Below are positions 51,563 to 60,605 of a stretch of DNA of 64,000 nucleotides, in pieces (the first letter of the stretch is position 1; each line of letters begins with the position of its first letter). This DNA is from Lachnospiraceae bacterium (GTDB taxonomy: Bacteria > Bacillota_A > Clostridia > Lachnospirales > Lachnospiraceae): positions 91,466 to 155,465 of the forward strand of contig SFGN01000004.1 in assembly GCA_004556565.1 (NCBI GenBank), read 5' to 3'. A program made the position numbers and the translations under genes. The notes beneath the pieces are model-generated. The model was given only the letters and a program-made list of their open reading frames with translations. It was not told the DNA's origin and did no database searches.

Positions 51563-54007
51563 ATGAAAAATCAATATACAAAACAGGCGGAACATGCGAT
51601 AAGATTTGCCGTTTCGGAAGCGAAGCGTATGAATCATCCTTATGTGGGAACAGAACATCTTCTGCTGGGGCTGTGCCAGGAATTTACAGGCGTGTCGGGC
51701 CAGGCACTTTCAAAGTTTGGCGTTACAAAGGAAGAGGTTTTGGGGCTTATTGATAAATTTGTGGCCCCGCAGTCAAAGCGGGCAGGCGGAAAACAGCCGG
51801 AAAAAAGTCCGAGGCTGCAGGCGATTCTGGAGGGAAGCACCAGAGAGGCAGAAAAATTGCATTCCAGGCAGATCGGTACAGAGCATCTCCTGATTACGCT
51901 TATTCATGATACAGATTGTGTGGCAGTGCGTATTCTGGCTACACTGAATGTGGAAATACAGAAGCTGCTTCAGGAACTAACGGGTATGGTAAAAATAAAT
52001 TCCGGCAATTATCGGGAAGATTACCGTGAAGACGGGAGAGGGCGCGGCGGCGCCCTGGAGCAGTTTTGCCGTGACATGACACGGGAGGCAGAAGAAGGGA
52101 GATTTGATCCGGTCATCGGCAGGGAAAAAGAAATTTCCCGCCTGATGCAGATTTTAAGCCGGAGGACAAAAAATAACCCATGTCTGGTAGGAGAGCCGGG
52201 GGTAGGCAAGACAGCAGTGATAGAAGGCATGGCACAGAGACTTGCTTCCGGGGAAGTCCCGAATGTGATGAAACGGAAACGGATATATGCTCTGGACCTT
52301 GCGGGAGTAGTTGCCGGATCGAAATACCGGGGAGAATTTGAAGAGCGGATGAAGGCCTTGATTTCGGAAGTGGAAAACGACGGCAATGTCATTCTGTTTC
52401 TTGACGAGCTCCATACGCTTATCGGAGCAGGAGCGGCGGAAGGAGCATTGGATGCATCCGGGATATTGAAGCCGGCACTGGCGAGAGGGCGGATACAGCT
52501 GATCGGGGCAACGACAATCACCGAATACAGGAAGCATGTGGAAAAGGATGCTGCTCTCGAGAGGCGTTTTCAGCCAGTAGCTGTAGAAGAGCCGTCAAAA
52601 GAGGAATGCATTGCGATCCTGAACGGAATTAAAGACAAGTATGAAGCACATCATCATGTGAGAATCTCTGATGAAGCTGTGGCAGCGGCCGTAGAACTTT
52701 CTCAGAGATATATTACGGACCGTAATCTGCCGGATAAGGCAATTGATGTTATAGATGAGGCATGCTCCATGATTAGCCTCAAAGGATACAAGATTCCGGA
52801 TAAGCTGGATAAGCTTGAGAAAATGCGGGATGATTATATCCGCCGTAAAGAAATATGTATCAAAAAAAGAGCGTTTACGGAGGCTTCCATTTTGCAGACC
52901 GAGCAGGAGATCGTAGAGGAGCAGTTGGAAAGTGCGAGAAAGAAACTGTTCAAAAAAAGAGAAGAAACTGCTCCTGAAATTGCGGCAAAGGATATTGCGG
53001 ACGTGATTTCTGCATGGACCGGAATCCCCGTACAGAAACTGGAAGAAAGTGATGCACAGCGTCTGAAAAAACTGGAGCAGACGCTGCACAGAAGGGTTAT
53101 CGGCCAGGAGGAGGCAGTCGGCGCTGTTTCCCGTGCCGTGAAGCGGGGGCGCATCGGTCTGAAAGACCCGAAAAGGCCGATTGGCTCATTCTTGTTCCTG
53201 GGACCAACCGGAGTGGGAAAAACGGAATTGTCAAAAGCTCTTGCGGAAGCACTGTTCGGTACAGAAGATTCCATGATCCGGGTTGACATGTCAGAATACA
53301 TGGAGAAGCATTCCGTTGCCAAAATCATAGGATCGCCTCCGGGATACGTGGGACATGAGGAAGGCGGCCAGCTCAGCGATAAGGTCCGTACACATCCGTA
53401 TTCTGTTATCCTCTTCGACGAGATTGAAAAGGCTCATCCGGACGTATTCAATATACTCCTCCAGGTGCTGGATGAAGGCCATATTACCGATTCTCAGGGA
53501 CGGAAGGTAGATTTCAGTAATACGGTTATCATCATGACATCCAATGCAGGAGCGAAAGCAATCATTGAACCTAAGCAGCTCGGATTTGCGGCAAAAGAAG
53601 ATGCCAAAGGCGATTATGAGAGGATGAAAAGCAATGTCATGGAGGAAGTGAAGCTGATTTTCCGCCCGGAATTCCTGAACAGGATTGACGAAATCATTGT
53701 CTTCCATCCACTGACGAAAAATGACCTGAAGCAGATAGTATCATTGTTGTGCAGAGATTTCTGTAAACGGCTGCAGGAACAGACGGGAATCACGCTTGTA
53801 CTCAGAGATTCGGCGAAGGCTCATCTTGTTGAAAAAGGAACAGATACAAAATTCGGGGCACGTCCGCTTAAGCGTGCGATGCAGACGGAGCTTGAGGATA
53901 AGTTGGCGGAAGCTTTGCTGGACAGAGAGATAGAACCGGGCGACAAGGTGGAAGCGGGGCTTTCTAAAAAAGAAATAAAATTTTATGTAAAAGAGTCAAA
54001 ACAGTAG
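51563..54007 (+). CDS. clpC: ClpC AAA+ chaperone/unfoldase
   Basis: An 814-residue Hsp100 protein: double Clp-N repeat (HPYVGTEHLLLGL; IGTEHLLITLIHD), first ATPase module (GEPGVGKTAVIEG, FLDELHTLIGAG), a middle region with a UVR-like coiled coil (about 415-455), second ATPase module (GPTGVGKTELSKALAE, GSPPGYVGHEEGG) and a C-terminal D2-small domain. It unfolds proteins for ClpP. The McsB/CtsR partners usually encoded next to it are missing here, though radA nearby is the usual order. Confidence 0.96.
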   Translation: MKNQYTKQAEHAIRFAVSEAKRMNHPYVGTEHLLLGLCQEFTGVSGQALSKFGVTKEEVLGLIDKFVAPQSKRAGGKQPEKSPRLQAILEGSTREAEKLHSRQIGTEHLLITLIHDTDCVAVRILATLNVEIQKLLQELTGMVKINSGNYREDYREDGRGRGGALEQFCRDMTREAEEGRFDPVIGREKEISRLMQILSRRTKNNPCLVGEPGVGKTAVIEGMAQRLASGEVPNVMKRKRIYALDLAGVVAGSKYRGEFEERMKALISEVENDGNVILFLDELHTLIGAGAAEGALDASGILKPALARGRIQLIGATTITEYRKHVEKDAALERRFQPVAVEEPSKEECIAILNGIKDKYEAHHHVRISDEAVAAAVELSQRYITDRNLPDKAIDVIDEACSMISLKGYKIPDKLDKLEKMRDDYIRRKEICIKKRAFTEASILQTEQEIVEEQLESARKKLFKKREETAPEIAAKDIADVISAWTGIPVQKLEESDAQRLKKLEQTLHRRVIGQEEAVGAVSRAVKRGRIGLKDPKRPIGSFLFLGPTGVGKTELSKALAEALFGTEDSMIRVDMSEYMEKHSVAKIIGSPPGYVGHEEGGQLSDKVRTHPYSVILFDEIEKAHPDVFNILLQVLDEGHITDSQGRKVDFSNTVIIMTSNAGAKAIIEPKQLGFAAKEDAKGDYERMKSNVMEEVKLIFRPEFLNRIDEIIVFHPLTKNDLKQIVSLLCRDFCKRLQEQTGITLVLRDSAKAHLVEKGTDTKFGARPLKRAMQTELEDKLAEALLDREIEPGDKVEAGLSKKEIKFYVKESKQ

Positions 54008-54110
54008 AAAAAGTTAAAAAATTATTATATACTTTCAGATGAACGGCAGCTTTCATGAGGAAGATGCCGCAGTACAGACCGACATATTGAAATACTCAGG
54101 AGGAGAAAAA

Positions 54111-54524
54111 ATGGCAGAAGTTAAGGAATTATTACGCGCAGAAGAAAATGGGACAATTAGTTTTGGGGATTATACGCTTGTCTCCAAAACCAAGCTGGAC
54201 AATTTTGAATTCGAGGGCGATCTTTATAAAGTAAAAACATTTGTCGAGATTACGAAGCTTGAAAAGAATGGCATGTTTGTTTATGAGTCCGTTCCGGGAA
54301 GTGCCGTTGAGCATTTCAGACAGACAGATACAGAAGTATCTTTTACAGTTACTGCGCCGGAAGATGTCCAGTTTACGCTTGGACTTGAACCGGAAAGCAG
54401 TTACGAAGTGTTCATCAACGGCAGTTCAGCAGGTAAAATGACGACAAATCTGACCGGTAAATTAAGTGTCGGCATTGAGCTTGGGGCGAATGAAAGTGCC
54501 GGAGTGAAAGTAGTAAAATGCTGA
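54111..54524 (+). CDS. Small conserved beta-rich protein of unknown function
   Basis: A 137-residue soluble protein. The ATG at 54111 follows AGGAGGAG (54098-54105). Alternating hydrophobic residues suggest a beta-sandwich (GTISFGDYTL, YKVKTFVEITKLEKNG, FVYESVPGSAVEHF, KLSVGIELGANES). Similar proteins in Lachnospiraceae have been labelled endosialidase in databases as far as I recall, but no glycosidase motif is visible and it has no signal peptide, so that name is doubtful. It lies between clpC and radA. Confidence 0.65.
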   Translation: MAEVKELLRAEENGTISFGDYTLVSKTKLDNFEFEGDLYKVKTFVEITKLEKNGMFVYESVPGSAVEHFRQTDTEVSFTVTAPEDVQFTLGLEPESSYEVFINGSSAGKMTTNLTGKLSVGIELGANESAGVKVVKC

Positions 54525-54592
54525 TACCGGTTCGCGGGCAATGAGGGCGGGCAGCTGATAACTTCTTTATAAATATAACGATAGGGAAAAAC

Positions 54593-54626
54593 GGGAACAG
54601 ACAGAATATATCTGTTCCCATTTTTA
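54593..54626 (+). terminator. Intrinsic terminator before radA
   Basis: GGGAACAGA (54593-54601) pairs with TCTGTTCCC (54611-54619), followed by ATTTTTAC. Confidence 0.85.
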
Positions 54627-54707
54627 CTATATTATAATAGATGGAAGACAACTTCTGCCCCTGAGGCGTGAATTACAGATCAATTATAGAAGAAAGAGGA
54701 ACATACA

Positions 54708-56060
54708 GTGGCGAAAGGGAAAAAATCAGTTTATTATTGTCAGAACTGCGGACAGGAAGAGTCAAAATGGCTGGGACAATGCCCTTCCTGCGGGCAGTGG
54801 AATACATTTGTCGAGGAAAAAATCAGCATTACGAAGTCATCCGATGTGAGGACGGGGCGGGATGTCAGACTTGTCTCCCTCTCAGAAATTGCTACGGATG
54901 ATCAAAGCAGGATACATACAGGAATGAAAGAACTGGACAGAGTGCTTGGAGGCGGCATTGTTCCGGGGTCTCTGGTTCTGGTGGGCGGAGACCCCGGAAT
55001 CGGAAAGTCGACTCTTCTGCTGCAGATCTGCCGTTATCTGGCAAAAGAAAAGCAGGTGCTGTACATATCAGGGGAAGAATCGCTGGCACAGATCAAACTT
55101 CGTGCAAACCGCATGGGTCAATTTGAAGAAGCTTTAAAACTTCTGTGTGAGACGAATCTTGAAATAATCAAGAATGTGCTGGAGCAGAATAAGCCGGATC
55201 TGGCGGTCATAGATTCAATCCAGACAATGTACAGTGAAGATGTCGCTTCCGCACCGGGGAGTGTTTCTCAGGTACGGGAGTCTACGAATGTTTTTATGCA
55301 GCTTGCAAAAGGTCTGGGGATTACAATTTTTATCGTAGGGCATGTGACTAAGGAAGGGACCGTGGCAGGACCAAGAGTCCTGGAACATATGGTGGATACG
55401 GTATTGTATTTTGAGGGAGACCGGCATGCATCATACCGGATTTTGAGAGGGGTAAAGAACCGTTTTGGTTCGACCAATGAGATTGGGGTTTTTGAGATGT
55501 GCCAGAGCGGGCTGGCTGAAGTGAAGAATCCCTCGGAGTATATGCTCAGCGGAAAGCCGGAGAATGCTTCAGGCTCTGTTGTGGCATGTTCCATGGAGGG
55601 GACCAGGCCGCTTTTGATAGAAATACAGGCTCTTGTCTGTCAGAGTAATTTCGGAATGCCCAGAAGAACCGCGGCGGGAACAGATTACAACCGCGTCAAC
55701 CTGCTGATGGCTGTGCTGGAGAAAAGGCTCGGACTCCATATGGGAAACTGTGATGCCTATGTAAATATTGCAGGCGGAATCCGTATGAACGAACCTGCAA
55801 TTGATCTTGGAATTATCATGGCAATAGTATCAAGTTATAAGAATAGAGCAATAGATGAGAAAACGATTGTCTTCGGGGAGGTCGGCTTAAGCGGCGAAGT
55901 ACGTGCGGTCAGTATGCCGGAGCAGCGCGTGGCGGAGGCGAAAAAGCTTGGATTTGAAACATGTGTAATGCCGCAGGTTTCGGTTGATATGGTAAATGGA
56001 ATTGACGGCATTAAAATCATCGGTGTCAGAAATATCAGTGATGCAATGAATTTGATTTAA
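54708..56060 (+). CDS. radA: DNA repair protein RadA
   Basis: A 450-residue protein starting at GTG 54708. An N-terminal zinc finger (CQNCG...CPSCG), RecA-like ATPase with GGDPGIGKSTL (Walker A near 102), the RadA-specific KNRFG motif, and a C-terminal Lon-protease-like domain (MAVLEKRLGLHMGNCDAYVN, GEVGLSGEVRAV). It promotes branch migration during recombination repair. In Bacillus it is followed by disA; here a sialidase gene follows instead. Confidence 0.96.
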   Translation: MAKGKKSVYYCQNCGQEESKWLGQCPSCGQWNTFVEEKISITKSSDVRTGRDVRLVSLSEIATDDQSRIHTGMKELDRVLGGGIVPGSLVLVGGDPGIGKSTLLLQICRYLAKEKQVLYISGEESLAQIKLRANRMGQFEEALKLLCETNLEIIKNVLEQNKPDLAVIDSIQTMYSEDVASAPGSVSQVRESTNVFMQLAKGLGITIFIVGHVTKEGTVAGPRVLEHMVDTVLYFEGDRHASYRILRGVKNRFGSTNEIGVFEMCQSGLAEVKNPSEYMLSGKPENASGSVVACSMEGTRPLLIEIQALVCQSNFGMPRRTAAGTDYNRVNLLMAVLEKRLGLHMGNCDAYVNIAGGIRMNEPAIDLGIIMAIVSSYKNRAIDEKTIVFGEVGLSGEVRAVSMPEQRVAEAKKLGFETCVMPQVSVDMVNGIDGIKIIGVRNISDAMNLI

Positions 56061-56066
56061 AATGCA

Positions 56067-56095
56067 TTGCACTGCTTTGTGAAAAACGTTATAAT
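56067..56095 (+). promoter_or_regulatory. Sigma-A promoter of the sialidase gene
   Basis: TTGCAC (56067-56072), exactly 17 bp, TATAAT (56090-56095), 25 bp before the start codon. Confidence 0.8.
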
Positions 56096-56119
56096 TAAAA
56101 AAAAGATAAGGAGATTATT

Positions 56120-59100
56120 GTGAAAAATCAACAAAATCGCCTAAATCAAGAAGAAAGGAAGAAGGAGATGAAAAGGAAAGAATTATTAGTATTTTTGCTG
56201 GCGGCTGTTATGTCTTTTCAGCCGGGGTTGGCGGCATTTGCACAGACTCCCGCAGACGAGTCAGATGCAATAGAGGCATTTGATGAGTCGACAGAGATTC
56301 TGTCCAGGACCTACCTGACAGAAGAACGTACTTATGCGGGGATTGATGACAGGTATTCAATTCCGGATTCAGATGTGGAATATGTCAAGAATCTGGGAAG
56401 TGCATCTGTCAGCGTGACATTCAAAACAACATCCACCGGCCTTATGGCACTTGCTGCGGTGAATTCAACCACCCATGCAAACGAGTACATTTCTCTTTAT
56501 ATTTCAGGAGGAAGTCGGATCGGTGCCGAGATCAGGAATCAGACATCCAATACACATAATTACGTTGATGTATCAGGCGTCAACCTGAGTGACGGGGACT
56601 GGCATACGATTACATTTATCGTTGAGAAGAATGTGGGGTACAAATTCTATCTTGACGGATCGCTTGTGAAGAATGTAAGTTCCGATTCCACGCAGTTTAC
56701 CGACACATTGGGATGGACTCCGACATCTTTAACCTTCGGAGGCGCAAACCGTATCAGCGGTAACAGTTATCCGTTTACCGGTACGATTAAAAATGCGAAG
56801 CTTTATCTCGGTGCAATTTCCACAGCACAGGTAATGGAAGATCATAGTGAAGTGATGTCAAAGGAACAGCCGGGATATGAAGAGGGAGTCATCAAAACAG
56901 ATGAATACGGCATCTTTGATATGGGCGATTACGACGCTTATAATTACCGTATACCGGCGTTGGTGACAACGAAGAACGGGACAGTTATCGCCGCCGCAGA
57001 CCAGAGAAATGACCACTGGTCTGACTGGGGCAATATAGACACGGTTGTCAGGATAAGCTCAGATAAAGGACAGAGCTGGACAGATCCGATGGATGTCATT
57101 GATCTGAAATCTCAGCCCTATGATACCGGAACGCGGTCCGCTTTTCTTATCGACCCGGTTATGATCGCGACAGACAGCGGACGTGTGTGGATGATGGTGG
57201 ATATGTTCCCGGAAAGTACTGGCTTTGGCTCTATTGATGGCACGGGCACCGGGTTCGTTGAAGTTGGCGGTGAAAAATATCAGGCGCTTTACGATGCGTC
57301 CGGAAATGTATATACCATTCGCGGAACAGAAGTTTATGATGTGTCCGGAAACAAGACGGATTATACTGTTGATAATGGAAAATGGGAAGACAGATACCAC
57401 ACGAAGGGCGACCTGTATGACGGGGACGAATATGTGGGGAATATTTATCTTCTAAGCAACAATACAAATAATGATTCCGCTCCGCTTACAATTAAAAAGA
57501 CTTGTTATCTGTGGCTTACTTACAGTGATGATAATGGACAGACCTGGAGTAACCCGGTGAACATCAGCGGACAGGTCAAAGAAGAATGGATGAAGTTCTG
57601 CGGAACCGGCCCGGGATTTGGCATTGAGTTAAAGAACGGGGAGCATAAAGGACGTCTCATATTCCCGATTTATTATACCAATAATGACGGATTCCAGTCT
57701 TCGGCCTGCATTTACAGTGATGATGGCGGCCGGACATGGACTCGCGGCGAATCACCAAATGACGGACGAATCAACAGCTCAGACACAGCTACCGATTCTC
57801 AGAATCCATCAGGAATTGACCAGCTTACAGAAAGCCAGATTATTGAACTGAATAACGGACACCTGCTTCAGTTTATGAGAAATACAGGAAGCGGGCAGGG
57901 CAAAGTCGCTGTATCAAGAAGTACAGACAGCGGAGTTACCTGGGAAGATCCATATTATACAGACGCAGCTGAAGTGTACTGTCAGCTCTCTGTCCTCCAT
58001 TATCCGGAGACAGTTGATGGGAAGGAAATCATCATCATGTCTAATCCGGGCGGTTCCGGAAGGAATAACGGAACACTCCGTATCGGTGAGATAGCAGCAG
58101 ATGACAGTATTACCTGGGTTGAGACAAAAGTGTTCTGTCCGGGCAATTATGCATACTCCTGCCTGACTTATATGGGAGACGGAACACTGGGACTTCTTTA
58201 TGAGCATGCAAACACTATCAAGTTTACATCTTTCAATCTGGATTATATTAAGAGTGACGTGAACATTTTGAGCCCGACAATCACGGATGTATCATATTCT
58301 GTAGAGAAGACGGATGATCATAAATATGTACTGCCGGGTGATACGTATATATTTACAGTGACAGTTGACCAGAATGTGTCAGTAAAGGGTACTCCTCAGT
58401 TCCGCTTCAGCCTTGACGGAGAAGCGAAATATGCAGATTTTGTATCTATCGGTGAAGATAACAGGACACTTGTATTCAGCTATCTTGTAAAGGAAGGCGA
58501 CGAAGGGTTCATTAATTACAGAGGACCGAAGATTATATCTGACGCAGAAAATGCTGTCATAAACGCAAGCGGCATGTTAGTCAGTGCAAATGATATGGAA
58601 GTAGAATTGGGATATATAGGGGAAGACCCGTCTGACGACAGCAGAGATATTCCGGTTTCCGGTATGACGGCTACGGCAGGATCAGCGCATTCAGGCGAAG
58701 GGGCTGACAAGACGCTGGATAATAACACAGAGACAATATGGCATACGGAGTGGGCATCAGGACATAACCGTGACCAGCACTGGATATCTTACGATCTGGG
58801 AGAAGAATACCAGGTGGATGGTATCCGGTATCTGCCGCGCCAGAGCGGGGGAATAAATGGTATTATCACCGGATATAAGATTCAGGTGAGTGATGACGGA
58901 CAGACTTTCCGTGACATAGCGGAAGGAACCTGGGCATCAGACACTTCATGGAAGCTGACAAAATTTAATGCAGTTGTGACTCGTTATATTCGTCTGGTTG
59001 TTACGGATGGACTGAGTTTAGAGGCGGCAAATGATTATGCTTCCGCGGCGGAAATCCGCTTTACGGGACAGGAAGCTCCGGAAATAATTCCTGATACAGA

Positions 59101-60178
59101 GAAGCCTTCCAAACCGGAAAATGTAACAGTATCACAGATAACCGCTGCGTCAGCTGTGATTACCTGGAGCGCTTCGACAGACAATGTCGGCATCAGCAAA
59201 TATGTGGTTACGGATGCACAGGGAAAAGCAGCAGAAGTTGAAGGAAATGAAACCAGCATCTCTTTGACAGATCTGACTGCAGGCACCTCCTATACCTACA
59301 CTGTTGCAGCATATGATGAGTCTGGAAATGCATCTGATGCTGCGGAAGTAACATTTACAACAAAAGAAGAAACTCCAATAGATGATAATTCCGAGATTCT
59401 TAAGAAACTGCAGGATGCAGTAAATAATGCAGTGAATAATGATGAAGGGAAATATACGGAAGAGTCTTTTGGGGCATATACAGAAAAGCTGGACACTGTG
59501 AAGAAGGCACTGGAAGATCCGGAAAGCATTACAGAGGAATCAGGTCTTGCCCTGCTTACAGCTCTTGAAGAAGCAGAAAAGATGCTGGTACTGAAAGATT
59601 TACCGATTATGACTGCCATGCCGTACATAGATGTGACAGAGGATCAATGGTTCTATAACTTTGTATATGATGTATATGAAAAAGGTCTTATGACAGGAAA
59701 AACAGAAACCATCTTTGCTCCTGCCGAAAATATTGCCAGAGCACAATTTGCGTTGATTCTGTATCGTATGGAAGGACAGCCGGAAGTGGAATACAAGAAT
59801 CAGTTCCCGGATGTGAAGAAAGATGACTGGTTTGCAAATGCAGTAATCTGGGCATATGAGAACGAAATCATTACAGGTTATAGTGACAGTGGTCTTTTCG
59901 GACCTGCGGATGACATTACCCGTGAACAGATGGCAACCATGATGTTCCGCTATGCAAATTATAAGAAATATAATACTGCTGAAGAAAAAGCATTAACTGA
60001 TTTTCCGGATGGAAATAAAGTGAATAGATTTGCCAAGGATGCGATGGAATGGTGCACAGCCATGGGAATTATCAGCGGCAAAGGGGAAGAATCTAAAGTT
60101 CTGGATCCTCAGGGAAATACGGTTCGTGCAGAAGCTGCAACGATTATAAGCAGATATACAGATATTTACAGTGAATGA
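56120..60178 (+). CDS. SLH-anchored multidomain sialidase (GH33)
   Basis: A 1352-residue exoenzyme. The GTG at 56120 has AAGGAG with 6-nt spacing; the ATG at 56168, nearer the signal peptide, has no properly spaced site. Layout: signal peptide (to about 42), concanavalin/LamG-like domain (about 75-230), catalytic propeller (about 265-720) with the arginine motif YRIP near 275 and four Asp boxes (SSDKGQSW, SDDNGQTW, SDDGGRTW, STDSGVTW), an Ig-like domain, a discoidin/F5-8C-like carbohydrate domain (about 835-985), a fibronectin III domain, a FIVAR-like helical linker and three SLH repeats (1165-1352). It should release sialic acid from mucin or host glycans while bound to the cell wall. Whether it is hydrolytic or an IT-sialidase cannot be told by eye. 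Confidence 0.93.
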   Translation: MKNQQNRLNQEERKKEMKRKELLVFLLAAVMSFQPGLAAFAQTPADESDAIEAFDESTEILSRTYLTEERTYAGIDDRYSIPDSDVEYVKNLGSASVSVTFKTTSTGLMALAAVNSTTHANEYISLYISGGSRIGAEIRNQTSNTHNYVDVSGVNLSDGDWHTITFIVEKNVGYKFYLDGSLVKNVSSDSTQFTDTLGWTPTSLTFGGANRISGNSYPFTGTIKNAKLYLGAISTAQVMEDHSEVMSKEQPGYEEGVIKTDEYGIFDMGDYDAYNYRIPALVTTKNGTVIAAADQRNDHWSDWGNIDTVVRISSDKGQSWTDPMDVIDLKSQPYDTGTRSAFLIDPVMIATDSGRVWMMVDMFPESTGFGSIDGTGTGFVEVGGEKYQALYDASGNVYTIRGTEVYDVSGNKTDYTVDNGKWEDRYHTKGDLYDGDEYVGNIYLLSNNTNNDSAPLTIKKTCYLWLTYSDDNGQTWSNPVNISGQVKEEWMKFCGTGPGFGIELKNGEHKGRLIFPIYYTNNDGFQSSACIYSDDGGRTWTRGESPNDGRINSSDTATDSQNPSGIDQLTESQIIELNNGHLLQFMRNTGSGQGKVAVSRSTDSGVTWEDPYYTDAAEVYCQLSVLHYPETVDGKEIIIMSNPGGSGRNNGTLRIGEIAADDSITWVETKVFCPGNYAYSCLTYMGDGTLGLLYEHANTIKFTSFNLDYIKSDVNILSPTITDVSYSVEKTDDHKYVLPGDTYIFTVTVDQNVSVKGTPQFRFSLDGEAKYADFVSIGEDNRTLVFSYLVKEGDEGFINYRGPKIISDAENAVINASGMLVSANDMEVELGYIGEDPSDDSRDIPVSGMTATAGSAHSGEGADKTLDNNTETIWHTEWASGHNRDQHWISYDLGEEYQVDGIRYLPRQSGGINGIITGYKIQVSDDGQTFRDIAEGTWASDTSWKLTKFNAVVTRYIRLVVTDGLSLEAANDYASAAEIRFTGQEAPEIIPDTEKPSKPENVTVSQITAASAVITWSASTDNVGISKYVVTDAQGKAAEVEGNETSISLTDLTAGTSYTYTVAAYDESGNASDAAEVTFTTKEETPIDDNSEILKKLQDAVNNAVNNDEGKYTEESFGAYTEKLDTVKKALEDPESITEESGLALLTALEEAEKMLVLKDLPIMTAMPYIDVTEDQWFYNFVYDVYEKGLMTGKTETIFAPAENIARAQFALILYRMEGQPEVEYKNQFPDVKKDDWFANAVIWAYENEIITGYSDSGLFGPADDITREQMATMMFRYANYKKYNTAEEKALTDFPDGNKVNRFAKDAMEWCTAMGIISGKGEESKVLDPQGNTVRAEAATIISRYTDIYSE

Positions 60179-60244
60179 TATCAGGTACACAAGAATACAT
60201 AGAAACCTGCTGCCGGCAGATTTCTATGTATGACGGGCCATCAA

Positions 60245-60285
60245 AACGGTACAGGTGTGCTGCAGCATACCTGTACCGTTCTTTT
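60245..60285 (+). terminator. Intrinsic terminator of the sialidase gene
   Basis: AACGGTACAGGT (60245-60256) pairs perfectly with ACCTGTACCGTT (60269-60280), followed by CTTTT. A second hairpin (ACATAGAAA/TTTCTATGT, 60198-60231) precedes it. Copy F begins two bases later. Confidence 0.85.
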
Positions 60286-60286
60286 G

Positions 60287-60329
60287 GTTGCCATGCATAT
60301 GAAAAAAAGATCCGGTGGTACTTTTTTGA
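60287..60329 (+). repeat. Terminator-associated palindromic repeat, copy F
   Basis: GTTGCCATGCATATGA, AAAAAAGATCCGGTGGTAC, then TTTTTTGA. First of a tandem pair with a period of 43 bp. Confidence 0.8.
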
Positions 60330-60373
60330 GTTGCCAAGCATATGATAAAAAGGTCCGGTGGACCTTTTTTGAG
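60330..60373 (+). repeat. Terminator-associated palindromic repeat, copy G
   Basis: GTTGCCAAGCATATGAT, AAAAAGGTCC-GGT-GGACCTTTTTT, GAG. This copy has the perfect palindrome: a 10-bp stem with 3-nt loop and T run. Confidence 0.85.
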
Positions 60374-60550
60374 TAAGATGAGTGTTTCGAGCTTCAAGGG
60401 GGATTTGAAGGGGAAGTCAGCACTTATGATATTCGACAGATATGCAAATATATACTTTAAATTTGCATGCGAGATTCGCGAATCGTATCTCGTCTCTGTG
60501 CGAAGTGCACAAAAAGAACAGGAAGAAAAAAGAGAAAATGGTAAATATTA
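60374..60550. other. Gene-free stretch with clustered palindromes
   Basis: ATGCAAAT/ATTTGCAT (60442-60449 with 60461-60468), the perfect 12-bp palindrome GATTCGCGAATC (60473-60484) and flanking GAGAT/ATCTC lie within 60 bp. A frame of 58 codons from 60378 is open but has no ribosome binding site and is probably incidental. Confidence 0.45.
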
Positions 60551-60578
60551 TTGACTTCAAACATATGGATGTTATAAT
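60551..60578 (+). promoter_or_regulatory. Promoter of the GH3 gene
   Basis: TTGACT (60551-60556), 16 bp, TATAAT (60573-60578) preceded by TGT (extended -10), 27 bp before the start codon. Confidence 0.8.
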
Positions 60579-60605
60579 GAACTTATAAAAAAGGAGGTAA
60601 AAGAG

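Noticed and set aside
54111..54524. Endosialidase function for the small protein before radA
   Set aside because: No catalytic motif, no secretion signal and only 137 residues; the name would be misleading.
60342..60554. 70-codon open frame after the sialidase
   Set aside because: It starts inside repeat copy G, lacks a ribosome site and runs through palindromes; probably incidental, although the part from 60378 might be checked for homologues.
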